A DNA stretch of 64,000 nucleotides, taken from contig CAWGDF010000011.1 of the NCBI GenBank assembly GCA_963821275.1, forward strand, positions 310,001-374,000, written 5' to 3'. Origin of the DNA: JACVRW01 sp963821275. GTDB taxonomy: Bacteria; Actinomycetota; Thermoleophilia; Solirubrobacterales; Thermoleophilaceae. The translations under genes and the position numbers were made by a program. The notes under the pieces were generated by a model. The model was not told the origin of the DNA. It saw nothing but the letters and a program-made list of their open reading frames with translations, and did no database searches. Below are positions 8,439-15,575 of the stretch, one piece after another (the stretch's first letter is position 1; the number at the start of each line of letters is the position of its first letter).

Positions 8439-9533
8439 GTGCGGGTCGTGGAGCTCCGCGACGAGCGGCAGGGCCTCGAGGCGTTCGTCGTCATCGATCA
8501 CGAGCAGTTCCGGCTCTCGGCCGGGGGAACGCGGATGCTGCCCGACGTCGACGTGGACGAGGTCGCGCGGCTGGCGCGCGCGATGACGTGGAAGTTCGCG
8601 GCCTGCCGGGTGCCCTACGCGGGCGCCAAGGCCGGCATACGCTTCGCCGGCGGCGACCGTGGGGCCGTGATCTCCGCCTATCAGCGTGCGCTCGAGCCCT
8701 ACCGTGACGTTTTTTTGACCGGCCCCGACATGGGGACCTCTCCAGCCGATTTCCTCGACGGCGCGGAGGATCCGCTGCCGCTCTGGGCCAAGAGCCACGA
8801 GGGGCTCGGGATGGACGACCTCTCCACCGGGCACGGCGTCCAAGCCGCCGCCGAGGCGGCGCTCTCCCACTTGGGACGGGCCCTCGAGGGCGCGGCCGTC
8901 GCGATCGAGGGCTTCGGCAAGGTCGGCGCGGGGACCGCGCGTGCCTGCGCCCAGGCGGGGGCGCGGATCGTGGCTGTGAGCACGGTTGATGGTCTTCTGG
9001 CGGATACGGACGGACTCGACGTCGAGGAGCTGTTCGCACTACGCGAGCGTCACGGCGACCGGCTCGTCGAGCACGGCCCGCAGGCGGTGCGCCCGCGTGA
9101 GGAGCTGTTCGAGCTCGACTGCGAGGTGCTCGTGCCGGGCGCCCGGCCGGACTCGATCACGAGCGACGTGGCCGGGCGGGTTCGCTGCGCGGTCGTCGCC
9201 CCCGGGGCCAACATCCCCTACGGCCCGGGCGCGGTCGAGATCCTCCACGCCCGCGGGGTCATTGCCGTGCCCGATTTCATCTCGAATTCGGGCGGCGTCC
9301 ACCTCTACGAGAGCGTCGCCCAGGACGAGTCGCCGGCGGCGGCGCTCGCTGCAATCGAGGCGACCGTCCGCGAGGCGGTGGCCAGGACCCTGGCGACCTC
9401 CGACGAACTCGAGGTCACGCCCTTCGCGGCAGCTCTGCGGGAGGCGCGCGACTACCTGGCCCGGGCGACCGGGGCGCCCCGCGCGCTGCTCGACGAGCTG
9501 TTCCCCTCCGAGCAGCCGTCAGCCGGCGTTTAG
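8439..9533 (+). CDS. Glu/Leu/Phe/Val dehydrogenase
   Basis: A 364-residue oxidative deaminase. Substrate-domain lysines lie in MTWKFAACRVPYAGAKAGIR (K52 and K64), with the catalytic GPDMGTS loop; the coenzyme domain has the Rossmann motif AIEGFGKVGAGTA, then EVLVPGARPDSI and the C-terminal VPDFISNSGGVHLYES. It converts amino acids to 2-oxo acids with NAD(P)+. The size and the shortened N-terminus fit the leucine/phenylalanine dehydrogenase subfamily better than hexameric glutamate dehydrogenase. The GTG start is chosen from the -10 spacing. It overlaps the convergent ACT-domain gene by 15 bases. Confidence 0.9.
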   Translation: MRVVELRDERQGLEAFVVIDHEQFRLSAGGTRMLPDVDVDEVARLARAMTWKFAACRVPYAGAKAGIRFAGGDRGAVISAYQRALEPYRDVFLTGPDMGTSPADFLDGAEDPLPLWAKSHEGLGMDDLSTGHGVQAAAEAALSHLGRALEGAAVAIEGFGKVGAGTARACAQAGARIVAVSTVDGLLADTDGLDVEELFALRERHGDRLVEHGPQAVRPREELFELDCEVLVPGARPDSITSDVAGRVRCAVVAPGANIPYGPGAVEILHARGVIAVPDFISNSGGVHLYESVAQDESPAAALAAIEATVREAVARTLATSDELEVTPFAAALREARDYLARATGAPRALLDELFPSEQPSAGV

Positions 9534-9896
9534 CGCGGCCTTGAGCGCATCCACGTCGGGGGCCCCGAAGACCACCCGGTTCCGCGTGGCGACATAGACC
9601 AGATCGAGGTCGACTCCCGCCCGCGCGATCTGGCGAGTCAGGTCCGCGAGCACACCCGGGCGGTCCTCCACATCGACGACGACCACCTCGCGCTCGCGCG
9701 TGACCGCCAGATGCGAGATCGCCAGCGCGTGCTTCGCCGCGCCGGCGTGCGGAACGAGGATGTGCAGCTCCGCCCGCTCGCCCGGCCCGACGCAGGTGGC
9801 CGCGGCGATGTTCACGCCGGCATCGCTGATCGCGGCCGCGACGGTCGCCAGCGCCCCGGGCGTGTTCTCGACGTCGATGACCAGGTCAACCGCCAT
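9519..9896 (-). CDS. Tandem ACT-domain protein
   Basis: A protein of 125 residues made of two ACT-like beta-alpha-beta units: VDLVIDVENTPGALATVAAA at the N-terminus and VVVDVEDRPGVLADLTRQIA in the second half, each with the Gly-x-Leu turn where ACT domains bind amino acids. It has no catalytic domain, so it is a small stand-alone sensor or regulatory subunit. It lies tail-to-tail with the amino acid dehydrogenase, which makes an amino-acid-related role plausible (inference). The ATG at 9896 begins the first ACT strand; longer in-frame starts would overlap the upstream gene. Confidence 0.75.
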   Translation of the reverse strand: MAVDLVIDVENTPGALATVAAAISDAGVNIAAATCVGPGERAELHILVPHAGAAKHALAISHLAVTREREVVVVDVEDRPGVLADLTRQIARAGVDLDLVYVATRNRVVFGAPDVDALKAALNAG

Positions 9897-9912
9897 CGTC
9901 TCGCGGATCTTT

Positions 9913-10239
9913 TCACGCTCGGGCCTCCGCTTTGGCGATCGCCTCGTCGACATCGCGGTAGCCGTGTATCCGCAGTGCTATGCCATCGCGCAGCTCGTAG
10001 ACGATCCCGATTCTCTCCTCGAGGGCGATCCCGCTGCCCCGGCCGCGAAGCCGCCGGTCGACGACTGCGACAACGCGGTCGCCGAACTCGCGGATGTCCT
10101 CGGGGAGGGTCTCCACCGTCTGCCGGCTCTCGGCCATGTCACGGAAGTACTCGCGGATTCCGGCCACACCCGTGTACAGCACCGGTTCGCCGGCGACGCC
10201 CTGCCCGTCGCCGCGGTTCAGCGGGACCGGCGCACCCAC
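9913..10239 (-). CDS. SnoaL/NTF2-like protein, N-terminally truncated
   Basis: About 108 residues matching the second half of SnoaL-like proteins (GVAGIREYFRDMAESRQTVE, then RVVAVVDRRLRGRGSG and a beta-rich end). Just upstream, on the same strand and out of frame at about 10240-10262, is the relic SQNVEWVRRSR, which is the usual opening of this family in this lineage. The part between is missing, so the gene has lost about 30 N-terminal residues and is probably a decaying copy. Any remaining function is doubtful. Confidence 0.55.
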   Translation of the reverse strand: MGAPVPLNRGDGQGVAGEPVLYTGVAGIREYFRDMAESRQTVETLPEDIREFGDRVVAVVDRRLRGRGSGIALEERIGIVYELRDGIALRIHGYRDVDEAIAKAEARA

Positions 10240-10261
10240 TCGACGTTCTGGCTTGCCGCCG

Positions 10262-10603
10262 TCAGCCGATCTCCTGAATGCGTCGCCGTACGAGATCCGT
10301 CAGGACGTCGTCCGGCACAGGCCGGTCGGGCGAGAAGCGGATCGTTCCCTTGGCCACGTCGAAGCCTTCCAGGCGTCCCTTGACGTGCTCGATCGCAGCC
10401 GGGCTGAACGGGAAGATGCTCAGGTGCTTCTTGGCGGCCTGCATCCCGAGCAGGGGCCGTCCCGCGAAGAGGAAGGCGGGCACGCCGTAGCTCTTGCCCT
10501 GTTCGGCCTCGGGCGCTGCGCGCTCGACCACCTCACAGACGTGCCGGAGCGCAGCCTTCTGGGCGGACGGCAGGCCCTCGAGGTAGTCGTCGATGGCGGC
10601 CAC
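10262..10603 (-). CDS. DUF1801/YdhG-like protein
   Basis: A protein of 113 residues: IDDYLEGLPSAQKAALRHV at the N-terminus, then SYGVPAFLFAGRPLLGMQA and HLSIFPFSPAAIEHVKGRL, all typical of the DUF1801 (YdhG/iron-chaperone-like) fold, ending RFSPDRPVPDDVLTDLVRRRI. I chose the GTG at 10603; a longer frame is open upstream but is Arg-rich and lies in the repeat element. GATGAT lies 6 nt before this GTG, consistent with a leaderless start. The family's biochemical role is not established. Confidence 0.75.
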   Translation of the reverse strand: MAAIDDYLEGLPSAQKAALRHVCEVVERAAPEAEQGKSYGVPAFLFAGRPLLGMQAAKKHLSIFPFSPAAIEHVKGRLEGFDVAKGTIRFSPDRPVPDDVLTDLVRRRIQEIG

Positions 10604-10642
10604 GCGGGGATCATCGCGGCAGCGGCCGCGAAGCGCCACGCG

Positions 10643-10879
10643 ACTGATTCCGCGACCCCGCGCACGCGGTGGACGCACCGGACGCCCTCGCTCGGCCCGG
10701 GCCGAGCGGGTGGCGCCCTGCTTGGCGCGCCGCCTTCGCCGCCTGCGGCGGGGAAACGGGCCGGGTAGCGAGGGGGGTTCCGCACGAAACGTCCGATAGT
10801 TGGACGCAACGTCAGGAACCCCCCCTCGCCCGGCTCGGTCCCGTGCGCCTCCGCGCACACGCGGCCGCGGAATCAACCA
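10643..10879. repeat. Palindromic intergenic element 1 (MITE- or REP-like)
   Basis: The left end starts ACTGATTCCGCGACCCCGCG; the right end, read on the other strand, starts TTGATTCCGCGGCCGCG, giving terminal inverted repeats. Inside are the perfect palindrome CGCTCGGCCCGGGCCGAGCG (about 10690-10709) and a strong hairpin with arms GCGAGGGGGGTTCC (10768-10781) and GGAACCCCCCCTCGC (10815-10829), whose loop holds a further GTCC/GGAC stem. Related to the element at 11748. No coding sequence is convincing here. Confidence 0.55.
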
Positions 10880-10912
10880 TCTAGGCGCGCGCGGCGACCG
10901 CCCCGGCGTGAC

Positions 10913-11050
10913 TCAGCGCCCAGTCGAATCCCAGTCGAGGGCGTAGTCGGCCACCTCTTCCCAGCCTTCCTGGGCCGGGAGGAGATGCGCCCGGCCGTCG
11001 GGCGTCATCGCGCTCCGTGCGTTGCCCGGCGAGTTTGGTTTGATTTCCAT
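10913..11050 (-). CDS. Possible small protein, 45 residues
   Basis: An ATG at 11050 opens a 45-codon frame with a balanced, soluble composition (starts MEIKPNSPGNARSAM and contains AQEGWEEVADYALDWDSTGR) unlike the Arg/Ala/Pro-rich noise of the surrounding frames. No strong ribosome binding site is visible, although TTGACG lies upstream. No family is recognised. It is divergent from the DUF6529 gene and lies just outside repeat element 1. Confidence 0.35.
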   Translation of the reverse strand: MEIKPNSPGNARSAMTPDGRAHLLPAQEGWEEVADYALDWDSTGR

Positions 11051-11098
11051 ACTGACCAGCGAGCGTCAACCTAGACGGGGTCGATTTGTGCTCGCCCT

Positions 11099-11104
11099 GA
11101 TATA
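11099..11104 (+). promoter_or_regulatory. -10 hexamer GATATA, leaderless start
   Basis: GATATA is followed by 6 nt and the GTG at 11111. Confidence 0.4.
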
Positions 11105-11110
11105 CAGCGC

Positions 11111-11536
11111 GTGGAGGAGCTGATCGACACGGTCACCCGCGGCAACCCCACCGAGGTGAAGGTGCTGCTCGCCTCGGTCGCGCTCGCGCTCGCCGTCTAC
11201 CAGCTCGTCCTGATCGCCGTGGGCTACGGCAAGCTGCGGCTGCCCTTCCTCGCAGCGCGACCGGCGTCGCAGACGCACCGGGCCGTGGGTGACACGATCG
11301 CCGCCCTGCTCGTCGTCACGGCGGTCATGTGCCTTGGCTACTTCGGCTTCGAGGACGACGCCTCGCTCCACGTGGTCGCCGCCGTGGCGTTGCTGAGCGT
11401 TCTCGCCCTCAAGATCGTGGTCATACGCCGGTGGCATGCGATGGGCCGCTTCCTCCCCGCCCTCGGCATCTCGGTCTGGCTGCTGCTCGCGCTCACCTGG
11501 CTGACTTCTGCCGGCGACTTCCTGGCCGGGAGCTGA
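11111..11536 (+). CDS. DUF6529 family integral membrane protein
   Basis: A protein of 141 residues with four membrane segments (about residues 17-38, 60-80, 86-104 and 116-134) separated by short charged loops, including TRGNPTEVKVLL before helix 1 and ARPASQTHRAVGDTIAAL before helix 2. The His and Arg at the membrane edge resemble heme-containing ferric reductase-like membrane proteins, but heme binding is only an inference. It begins at a GTG under a GATATA hexamer and is followed after 2 nt by a small membrane protein, so the two form an operon. Confidence 0.7.
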   Translation: MEELIDTVTRGNPTEVKVLLASVALALAVYQLVLIAVGYGKLRLPFLAARPASQTHRAVGDTIAALLVVTAVMCLGYFGFEDDASLHVVAAVALLSVLALKIVVIRRWHAMGRFLPALGISVWLLLALTWLTSAGDFLAGS

Positions 11537-11538
11537 CG

Positions 11539-11742
11539 ATGCAGCTCATCGGCTCGATCCTGGTGGCGGTGGCGATCGTCATCGCGGCCATCGCGGTGGT
11601 CACTTCGCAGTTCGGCCCCACGAGCGCCGCCGAGCGCGAGCTGCAGGAGGAGCGGCTCGAGCAGCGCGAGGAGCGGCGCGAGCGTCTCCAGGAGCAGCGC
11701 GAGGAGCGCCAGGAGCTACGCGAGGGGCGCCGCGAGCGCTAG
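11539..11742 (+). CDS. Small single-pass membrane protein with charged coiled-coil tail
   Basis: A protein of 67 residues. Residues 4-22 form one membrane helix (IGSILVAVAIVIAAIAVV); the rest, from about residue 30, is almost entirely Glu, Arg, Gln and Leu in heptad-like order (ERLEQREERRERLQEQREER) and should form a long charged helix. The ATG is preceded by GGGAG at a good distance, and the start is 2 nt after the stop of the DUF6529 gene. The function is unknown; it may be an accessory of that membrane protein. Confidence 0.6.
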   Translation: MQLIGSILVAVAIVIAAIAVVTSQFGPTSAAERELQEERLEQREERRERLQEQREERQELREGRRER

Positions 11743-11747
11743 AGATG

Positions 11748-11857
11748 ACTGATTCCACAACCCCGCGCCCGCGGATGACGCACGGGACGACCTTCCATAG
11801 TGCTGACTTGACCCCCATATGGGGGGCAAAGTCAGCAACGTAGGGAGCGAATCACTC
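11748..11857. repeat. Palindromic intergenic element 2
   Basis: Starts ACTGATTCCACAACCCCGCG, close to the left end of the element at 10643, and continues to match it through GCGGATGACGCAC. The right end is GCGAATCACT, an inverted copy of the terminal TGATTC. The interior is the long hairpin at 11802-11836. Confidence 0.5.
11802..11836. terminator. Long hairpin, probable bidirectional terminator
   Basis: Arms GCTGACTTGACCCCCAT and ATGGGGGGCAAAGTCAGC pair over about 17 bp with one bulge around a CATATG centre. It stands between the ends of two convergent transcription units. There is no U-tract, so rho-independent function is uncertain. Confidence 0.5.
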
Positions 11858-11859
11858 AG

Positions 11860-12567
11860 CTACCCCAGATGGGTGCGGAAGAAGGCGACTATGCGGCGCC
11901 GTGCGTCGCGGCTCGATGGCTCGTGATAGGCGGCCGCGGAGAGCTTCGCGATCGCCTTGACCCAGAGGGGCAGGTCGGCGGGGTCGTGGTCGTTGAGGAA
12001 GCCGTGCCCGGCGTCGGGATAGCGCTTGATGTCGTGGTCGATGCCCGCCGCCGTGAGCACCGGCTCGAGCCGCTCGGGGGTCTTGCGCACGCCCGGCCAC
12101 CTGTCCTTTGCGCCGTAGCTGCCGACGATCGGGCAGGCATCGGGCAGGGCGCGCTCGGAGTCCTTCGTGAGCCCCCCGTAGTTGACGCTGGCGGCGGCGA
12201 AGCCGTGACCGGGGGCCAGCATGAGCGCGAACCCGCCGCCCATGCAGAAGCCGATGACGCCGACCGTGCCCGTGCAGCGCTCGTGCTCGGCCAACCAGGC
12301 GCGGGCGGCGTCCAGATCGGTGAGCGGTCGCCTCCAGTCGCGGATGAAGGAGACCATGCAGGTGATGCGCCGGCCCCAGTAGTAGAGGTTGGGCGCCACC
12401 GACAGGAATCCCTCGCTCGCCAGCCAATCGGCCTGGTTGCGCAGGTCGCGACTCATGCCCAGCGCGTCGTGGATCACCACGACTCCTGGCCAGGGCCCGT
12501 CGCCGGCCGGGGCGGACAGGTAGGCCGGCATCTCGCCGCGAGGAGTGCGAATGGTCACCTCCGTCAT
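11860..12567 (-). CDS. Dienelactone hydrolase family protein
   Basis: A 235-residue alpha/beta hydrolase of the dienelactone hydrolase type: N-terminal beta strands (EVTIRTPRGEMPAYLSAP), VVVIHDALGMSRDLRNQADWL with the conserved acidic turn, the nucleophile Cys in GVIGFCMGGGFAL, an Asp in SYGAKDRWPG and the His in YPDAGHGFLNDHDP. The cysteine nucleophile separates it from ordinary serine esterases. It hydrolyses small lactones or esters in the cytoplasm; the substrate is unknown. I preferred the ATG at 12567 (MTEVTIRTP) to an upstream in-frame start. Confidence 0.9.
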   Translation of the reverse strand: MTEVTIRTPRGEMPAYLSAPAGDGPWPGVVVIHDALGMSRDLRNQADWLASEGFLSVAPNLYYWGRRITCMVSFIRDWRRPLTDLDAARAWLAEHERCTGTVGVIGFCMGGGFALMLAPGHGFAAASVNYGGLTKDSERALPDACPIVGSYGAKDRWPGVRKTPERLEPVLTAAGIDHDIKRYPDAGHGFLNDHDPADLPLWVKAIAKLSAAAYHEPSSRDARRRIVAFFRTHLG

Positions 12568-12625
12568 CGCGCGGGTGATTCTCCCGGAGCTCAAGGGCGG
12601 GCCACCCGTGCGAAGTATGGAGGCT

Positions 12626-13405
12626 TCAGGCCGGTCGCCGGCCGTTGTTGCGCAGTCCCGCGCCGCTTCGGACGGGGTTGCCGGGGAAGTCGTAGAAGCG
12701 CCCGGGTTCGGCGCCGCGCTCGCCGAAGCCGATGCCGGCGCGCTCGAGCGTCGCGATCATCCCCGAGACGGTGCGGATCGACCACGGCTCGAAGCTGCGG
12801 TCGATCGAGATCTGCTGGCGCCCCCCGAGAGCGGTTTGGGCAAAGCGGGCGATCGCCCGGTGCTCGGCCTCGACCCCGCAGGCCTCGGCCAGAAAGCGGG
12901 CCGCCCGGGCCTGGCCCCGCCTGGCAAAGGCGGTGACGCCGGTGAGGTAGCCCATCAGCTCGGTCGTGTCGGCCGTCTCGATCGATTCGAACAGGCCGAC
13001 GCCGCCGCCGCCGAACGCGGCCTCGGGAATCCAGAAGCGCAGAGTGAACTGACGCCCGCCGAGCCGGCGCAGGGCAACGACGTGGTCGTACTCCGCGGTG
13101 TTCGCCGCCCTGAGCGTGTCGACGAGATCGGCCGACGGCGTTCCCGGCGCCCTCCTGACCGCCTCGGTGAGGAACGTGACGCCGAAGCTCTCGGCGGTGG
13201 CAAGCGAGGAGAGGATCCTGCGCGGTGACTCCCTGCGCGACCGCTGCGCCAGCGCGGGCTCCACGACACCGAGCGCCCCCGCCGAGGCGAAGCCGGCCGC
13301 CGCCGTCCCGAGCAGCCGCCGGCGGGTGCCGGTCGTCACGGGAGTGTCGTCCAGCACGTTGGCCAGAACCTGCAGATCGTCGCTGACGTTGCGATCCGAG
13401 CTCAC
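12626..13405 (-). CDS. Ferritin-like domain protein with Tat-type signal
   Basis: A 259-residue protein. Residues 27-55 look like a twin-arginine signal (GTRRRLLGTAAAGFASAGAL then ALA). The remainder is a helical ferritin-like bundle with Glu and His pairs spaced for a di-metal site, for example ATAESF, NTAEYDHVVAL and GVEAEHRAIARF. Such exported ferritin-like proteins are frequent in actinomycetes; metal oxidation is inferred, not shown. The GTG start has AAGGAGG 4 nt upstream. Confidence 0.8.
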   Translation of the reverse strand: MSSDRNVSDDLQVLANVLDDTPVTTGTRRRLLGTAAAGFASAGALGVVEPALAQRSRRESPRRILSSLATAESFGVTFLTEAVRRAPGTPSADLVDTLRAANTAEYDHVVALRRLGGRQFTLRFWIPEAAFGGGGVGLFESIETADTTELMGYLTGVTAFARRGQARAARFLAEACGVEAEHRAIARFAQTALGGRQQISIDRSFEPWSIRTVSGMIATLERAGIGFGERGAEPGRFYDFPGNPVRSGAGLRNNGRRPA

Positions 13406-13479
13406 GGGGCCTCCTTGATCGTTTCAGCCCCGTTAGCGCCGTTCCCAGCTCAGGTCTTACCTCCGCGGCGTGCGCCGGC

Positions 13480-13932
13480 TCAAAGGCCGGCGTTGAGCTC
13501 CTCGAGCAGCTCGCGCAGCCGGCTCATCTTGGCCGGGCCGAGCCGCCTCGTCCATTCCTCTTCGATCTCGGCCACGACCTCACGGGCGATCGCATACAGC
13601 TGCTTTCCCCGCGGCGTGGCCCGAACCAGCTTCGCGCGCCGGTCGCTGGAGTCGGGCACCCGCTCGACGTAGCCGAGCCGCTCGAGGTGAGCCACCAGCT
13701 CCGCCATCGACTGCTTGGTCATCTGTGCCCTTCCGGCCAGCACGCTGACCCGGGTCCCGCTGTCGTCCAGGAACTGCATGACGCTGCCGTGCGGCGGACG
13801 GATCTCGGGATGGCCGCGCTCGGCGAAGCGCCGGTGGAGCAGCTCGGTCCCGGCCCGGAACGGCTCGCGAAGCAGGATCGCCAGGTTCTCGGGAGCGCTG
13901 CGAGCCGATGTCTCTGGAAGGCCGGTTGACAT
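13480..13932 (-). CDS. MarR-family transcriptional regulator
   Basis: A 150-residue winged-helix repressor: RPPHGSVMQFLDDSGTRVSVLA leads into the recognition helix MTKQSMAELVAHLERLGYVER and the wing DSSDRRAKLVRATPRGKQL, followed by dimerisation helices. It is divergent from the cupin gene at 14017. Two identical-core palindromes (AGACAGG-N3-CCTGTCT) lie between them, the first directly abutting the start codon, so autorepression and control of the cupin gene are very likely. The ligand is unknown. Confidence 0.9.
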   Translation of the reverse strand: MSTGLPETSARSAPENLAILLREPFRAGTELLHRRFAERGHPEIRPPHGSVMQFLDDSGTRVSVLAGRAQMTKQSMAELVAHLERLGYVERVPDSSDRRAKLVRATPRGKQLYAIAREVVAEIEEEWTRRLGPAKMSRLRELLEELNAGL

Positions 13933-13954
13933 AGACAGGAAGCCTGTCTACTCT
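13926..13954 (+). promoter_or_regulatory. Cupin-gene promoter with operator O1 in the spacer
   Basis: A perfect -35 TTGACA (13926-13931), a 17-nt spacer and -10 TACTCT (13949-13954). The spacer is almost entirely the palindrome AGACAGG-AAG-CCTGTCT (13933-13949), so a bound MarR dimer would block the polymerase. On the other strand the same palindrome lies between a possible -10 TAGAGT and the marR start codon. Confidence 0.8.
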
Positions 13955-13970
13955 AGTCCACACGTCGGAT

Positions 13971-13987
13971 AGACAGGTTGCCTGTCT
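13971..13987. promoter_or_regulatory. Operator O2 for the MarR regulator
   Basis: AGACAGG-TTG-CCTGTCT, a second perfect 7-3-7 palindrome with the same arms as O1, centred 38 bp further downstream, in the expected 5' untranslated region of the cupin gene. Confidence 0.8.
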
Positions 13988-14016
13988 TACTCCACCCGAG
14001 AAAAGGAACCTCTCTG

Positions 14017-14790
14017 ATGAGCGCCACTCCCGGGGTCACCGTGGGACGGGACCGAATCAGCTTCAAGCTCACGAGCGAGCAGAGCGAGGGCGAGGTCGCC
14101 GTATTCGACGTCACGATCCCTCCGGGCGGTGGGCCGCAGATGCTCCACCGCCACGATCCGTTCGAGCTCTACCGCGTACGGAGCGGCGAGCTTGTCGTCT
14201 ACCTCGAGGACGAGGGTGGCGTCATCAGGCGCATCGTCGTGGGCCCGGGCGCTGTCGTCCCGATCGGCGGCGGGCTCGAGCACACCATTCGCAATGAGGC
14301 GGACGAGGAGGCGGAAGCCGTCGTCGTCTTCTCTCCCGGCGAGCCGATGGAGGGCTTCGCGCGTGCCGCCGGCGACCTCGAGGGGACGCCGCGCCATGAG
14401 GAGCTGCTCGCCCTCGCCGAGGCGCACGGGATCGAGATCACCCGGTCGATCGAGGACGCGCTTACCGGTGAGGAGACGACGGGCCCGGCATCCGGTTCGG
14501 CCTACCTCACGATCGCCCGCTTCTCAGGCGATCCTGACTTGCTTCTCGACGCGTACCGCAGGTACTCCGGCGTCATGTCCGCGGTCGGCCGGGACAACGG
14601 CCTGATCCTGCACGCCGGCGCCAGGACGGACAGCGGCTTCCTGGTCGTCAACCTCTGGCCGTCGAAGGCGGACTCCGAGGCGGCCGCCCAGGATCCGCGG
14701 AGGCAGGCCGTCCTCGAGCGTGCGGAGATCACCCCGGACCAGGTTCGCCGGGAGCACCACGACGTGGCGCAGCTCGCCGTGTTCGACTGA
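14017..14790 (+). CDS. Cupin domain fused to a monooxygenase-like barrel
   Basis: A 257-residue protein. Residues 1-110 are a cupin with the metal motif region MLHRHDPFELYRVRSGELVVY and a second motif around IGGGLEHTIRN; after a linker, residues 160-257 form a dimeric ferredoxin-like unit (SAYLTIARFSGDPDLLLDAY ... FLVVNLWPSKADSEAAA) like antibiotic-biosynthesis monooxygenases. It is probably a small-molecule dioxygenase or isomerase of the kind controlled by MarR sensors of aromatic compounds (inference). AAAAGGA precedes the ATG at 14017 by about 9 nt. Confidence 0.85.
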   Translation: MSATPGVTVGRDRISFKLTSEQSEGEVAVFDVTIPPGGGPQMLHRHDPFELYRVRSGELVVYLEDEGGVIRRIVVGPGAVVPIGGGLEHTIRNEADEEAEAVVVFSPGEPMEGFARAAGDLEGTPRHEELLALAEAHGIEITRSIEDALTGEETTGPASGSAYLTIARFSGDPDLLLDAYRRYSGVMSAVGRDNGLILHAGARTDSGFLVVNLWPSKADSEAAAQDPRRQAVLERAEITPDQVRREHHDVAQLAVFD

Positions 14791-14841
14791 TGCGACCGCC
14801 TCAGTCGCTGGTCGTGGACCGCCGCCGACGGGGCGCTCGGG

Positions 14842-15175
14842 TGGCGCCAGTTCGTGCTCGACTTCGTCGACCAGCTCGAGATGCAGCTCCAACGGGCGGC
14901 GCATGAAGCCGGCCACAAGCAGCAGGTACTGCCGTCGGTGGGGGAAATCCTCGGCGCGCGCCTCGAAGTCGTCGACGCGCATGATCAGATCGGCGACGTC
15001 CTCGCGCAGCGTGCCGATATCGAGGTAGCCGAGCCCGGCCAGGCGCTTGGGCTCCACGTAGTAGGCACTCTCCCCCGCCCATTCCAGCATGCGCCCGCGG
15101 CGGTGCGGCCGACGAGGCCGAGGATCTCGTAGGAGAAGAGGGTCACCGTGTCGACACGCTCCCGAACCTTGACCG
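14842..15175 (-). pseudogene. PadR-like regulator relic
   Basis: Read leftward, the opening VKVRERVDTVTLFSYEILGL matches PadR-type regulators, then jumps frame into EWAGESAYYVEPKRLAGLGY and TLREDVADLIMRVDDFEARA, ending LELHLELVDEVEHELA. Compared with the family, about 10 residues are missing before EWAGES and about 60 between GYL and TLRED, so there are two internal deletions plus a frameshift. No intact start or stop remains. It overlaps nothing functional and marks an eroded region. Confidence 0.7.
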
Positions 15176-15206
15176 GCGTTCCTCGATCCTCGGCGGCCAA
15201 GCCGAG

Positions 15207-15575
15207 GTGTTCGGGATTGGCGCGGCGTGCCATTCGACGTTCGACCGCGTCGTCGTTCGCGCGCGGTTCGCCACGCCGAGCTACCGCGTGCGCTACGTGA
15301 GACGGGTCCGGTTCGAGGGCTCCGGACGACCCGTGCCGCTGCGGGGCACCAAGCGCATCCGGGTCCTCATTCGCAACGCGCGCGGACACACCCAAGGAGG
15401 GATGAACCTCCTGCCCCGCACCAGGACGCCGCTCTGCTCCAACCTCCGGCAGGTCAAGACGGCGGGCGACTTCGAGGGGATCGTCACCTTCGGGCTCGGG
15501 CTGCGCCGCAAGACGGGCTTCCGGGTCTTCCGTCTCACCCGGCCCAAGCGGATCGTCATCGACGTCGCACACTGA
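15207..15575 (+). CDS. AMIN-like domain protein, 5'-truncated
   Basis: Residues from STFDRVVVRARF through YRVRYVRRVRFEGSGRPVPL to GFRVFRLTRPKRIVIDVAH match the complete AMIN-like beta domain found in secreted actinobacterial lipoproteins. The expected signal peptide or lipobox is missing: upstream of FGIGAACH lies the PadR relic and a CCTCGGC/GCCGAGG hairpin (15188-15207). The protein has therefore lost its export signal and may be non-functional. It overlaps the convergent DUF2867 gene by 20 bases. Confidence 0.55.
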   Translation: MFGIGAACHSTFDRVVVRARFATPSYRVRYVRRVRFEGSGRPVPLRGTKRIRVLIRNARGHTQGGMNLLPRTRTPLCSNLRQVKTAGDFEGIVTFGLGLRRKTGFRVFRLTRPKRIVIDVAH

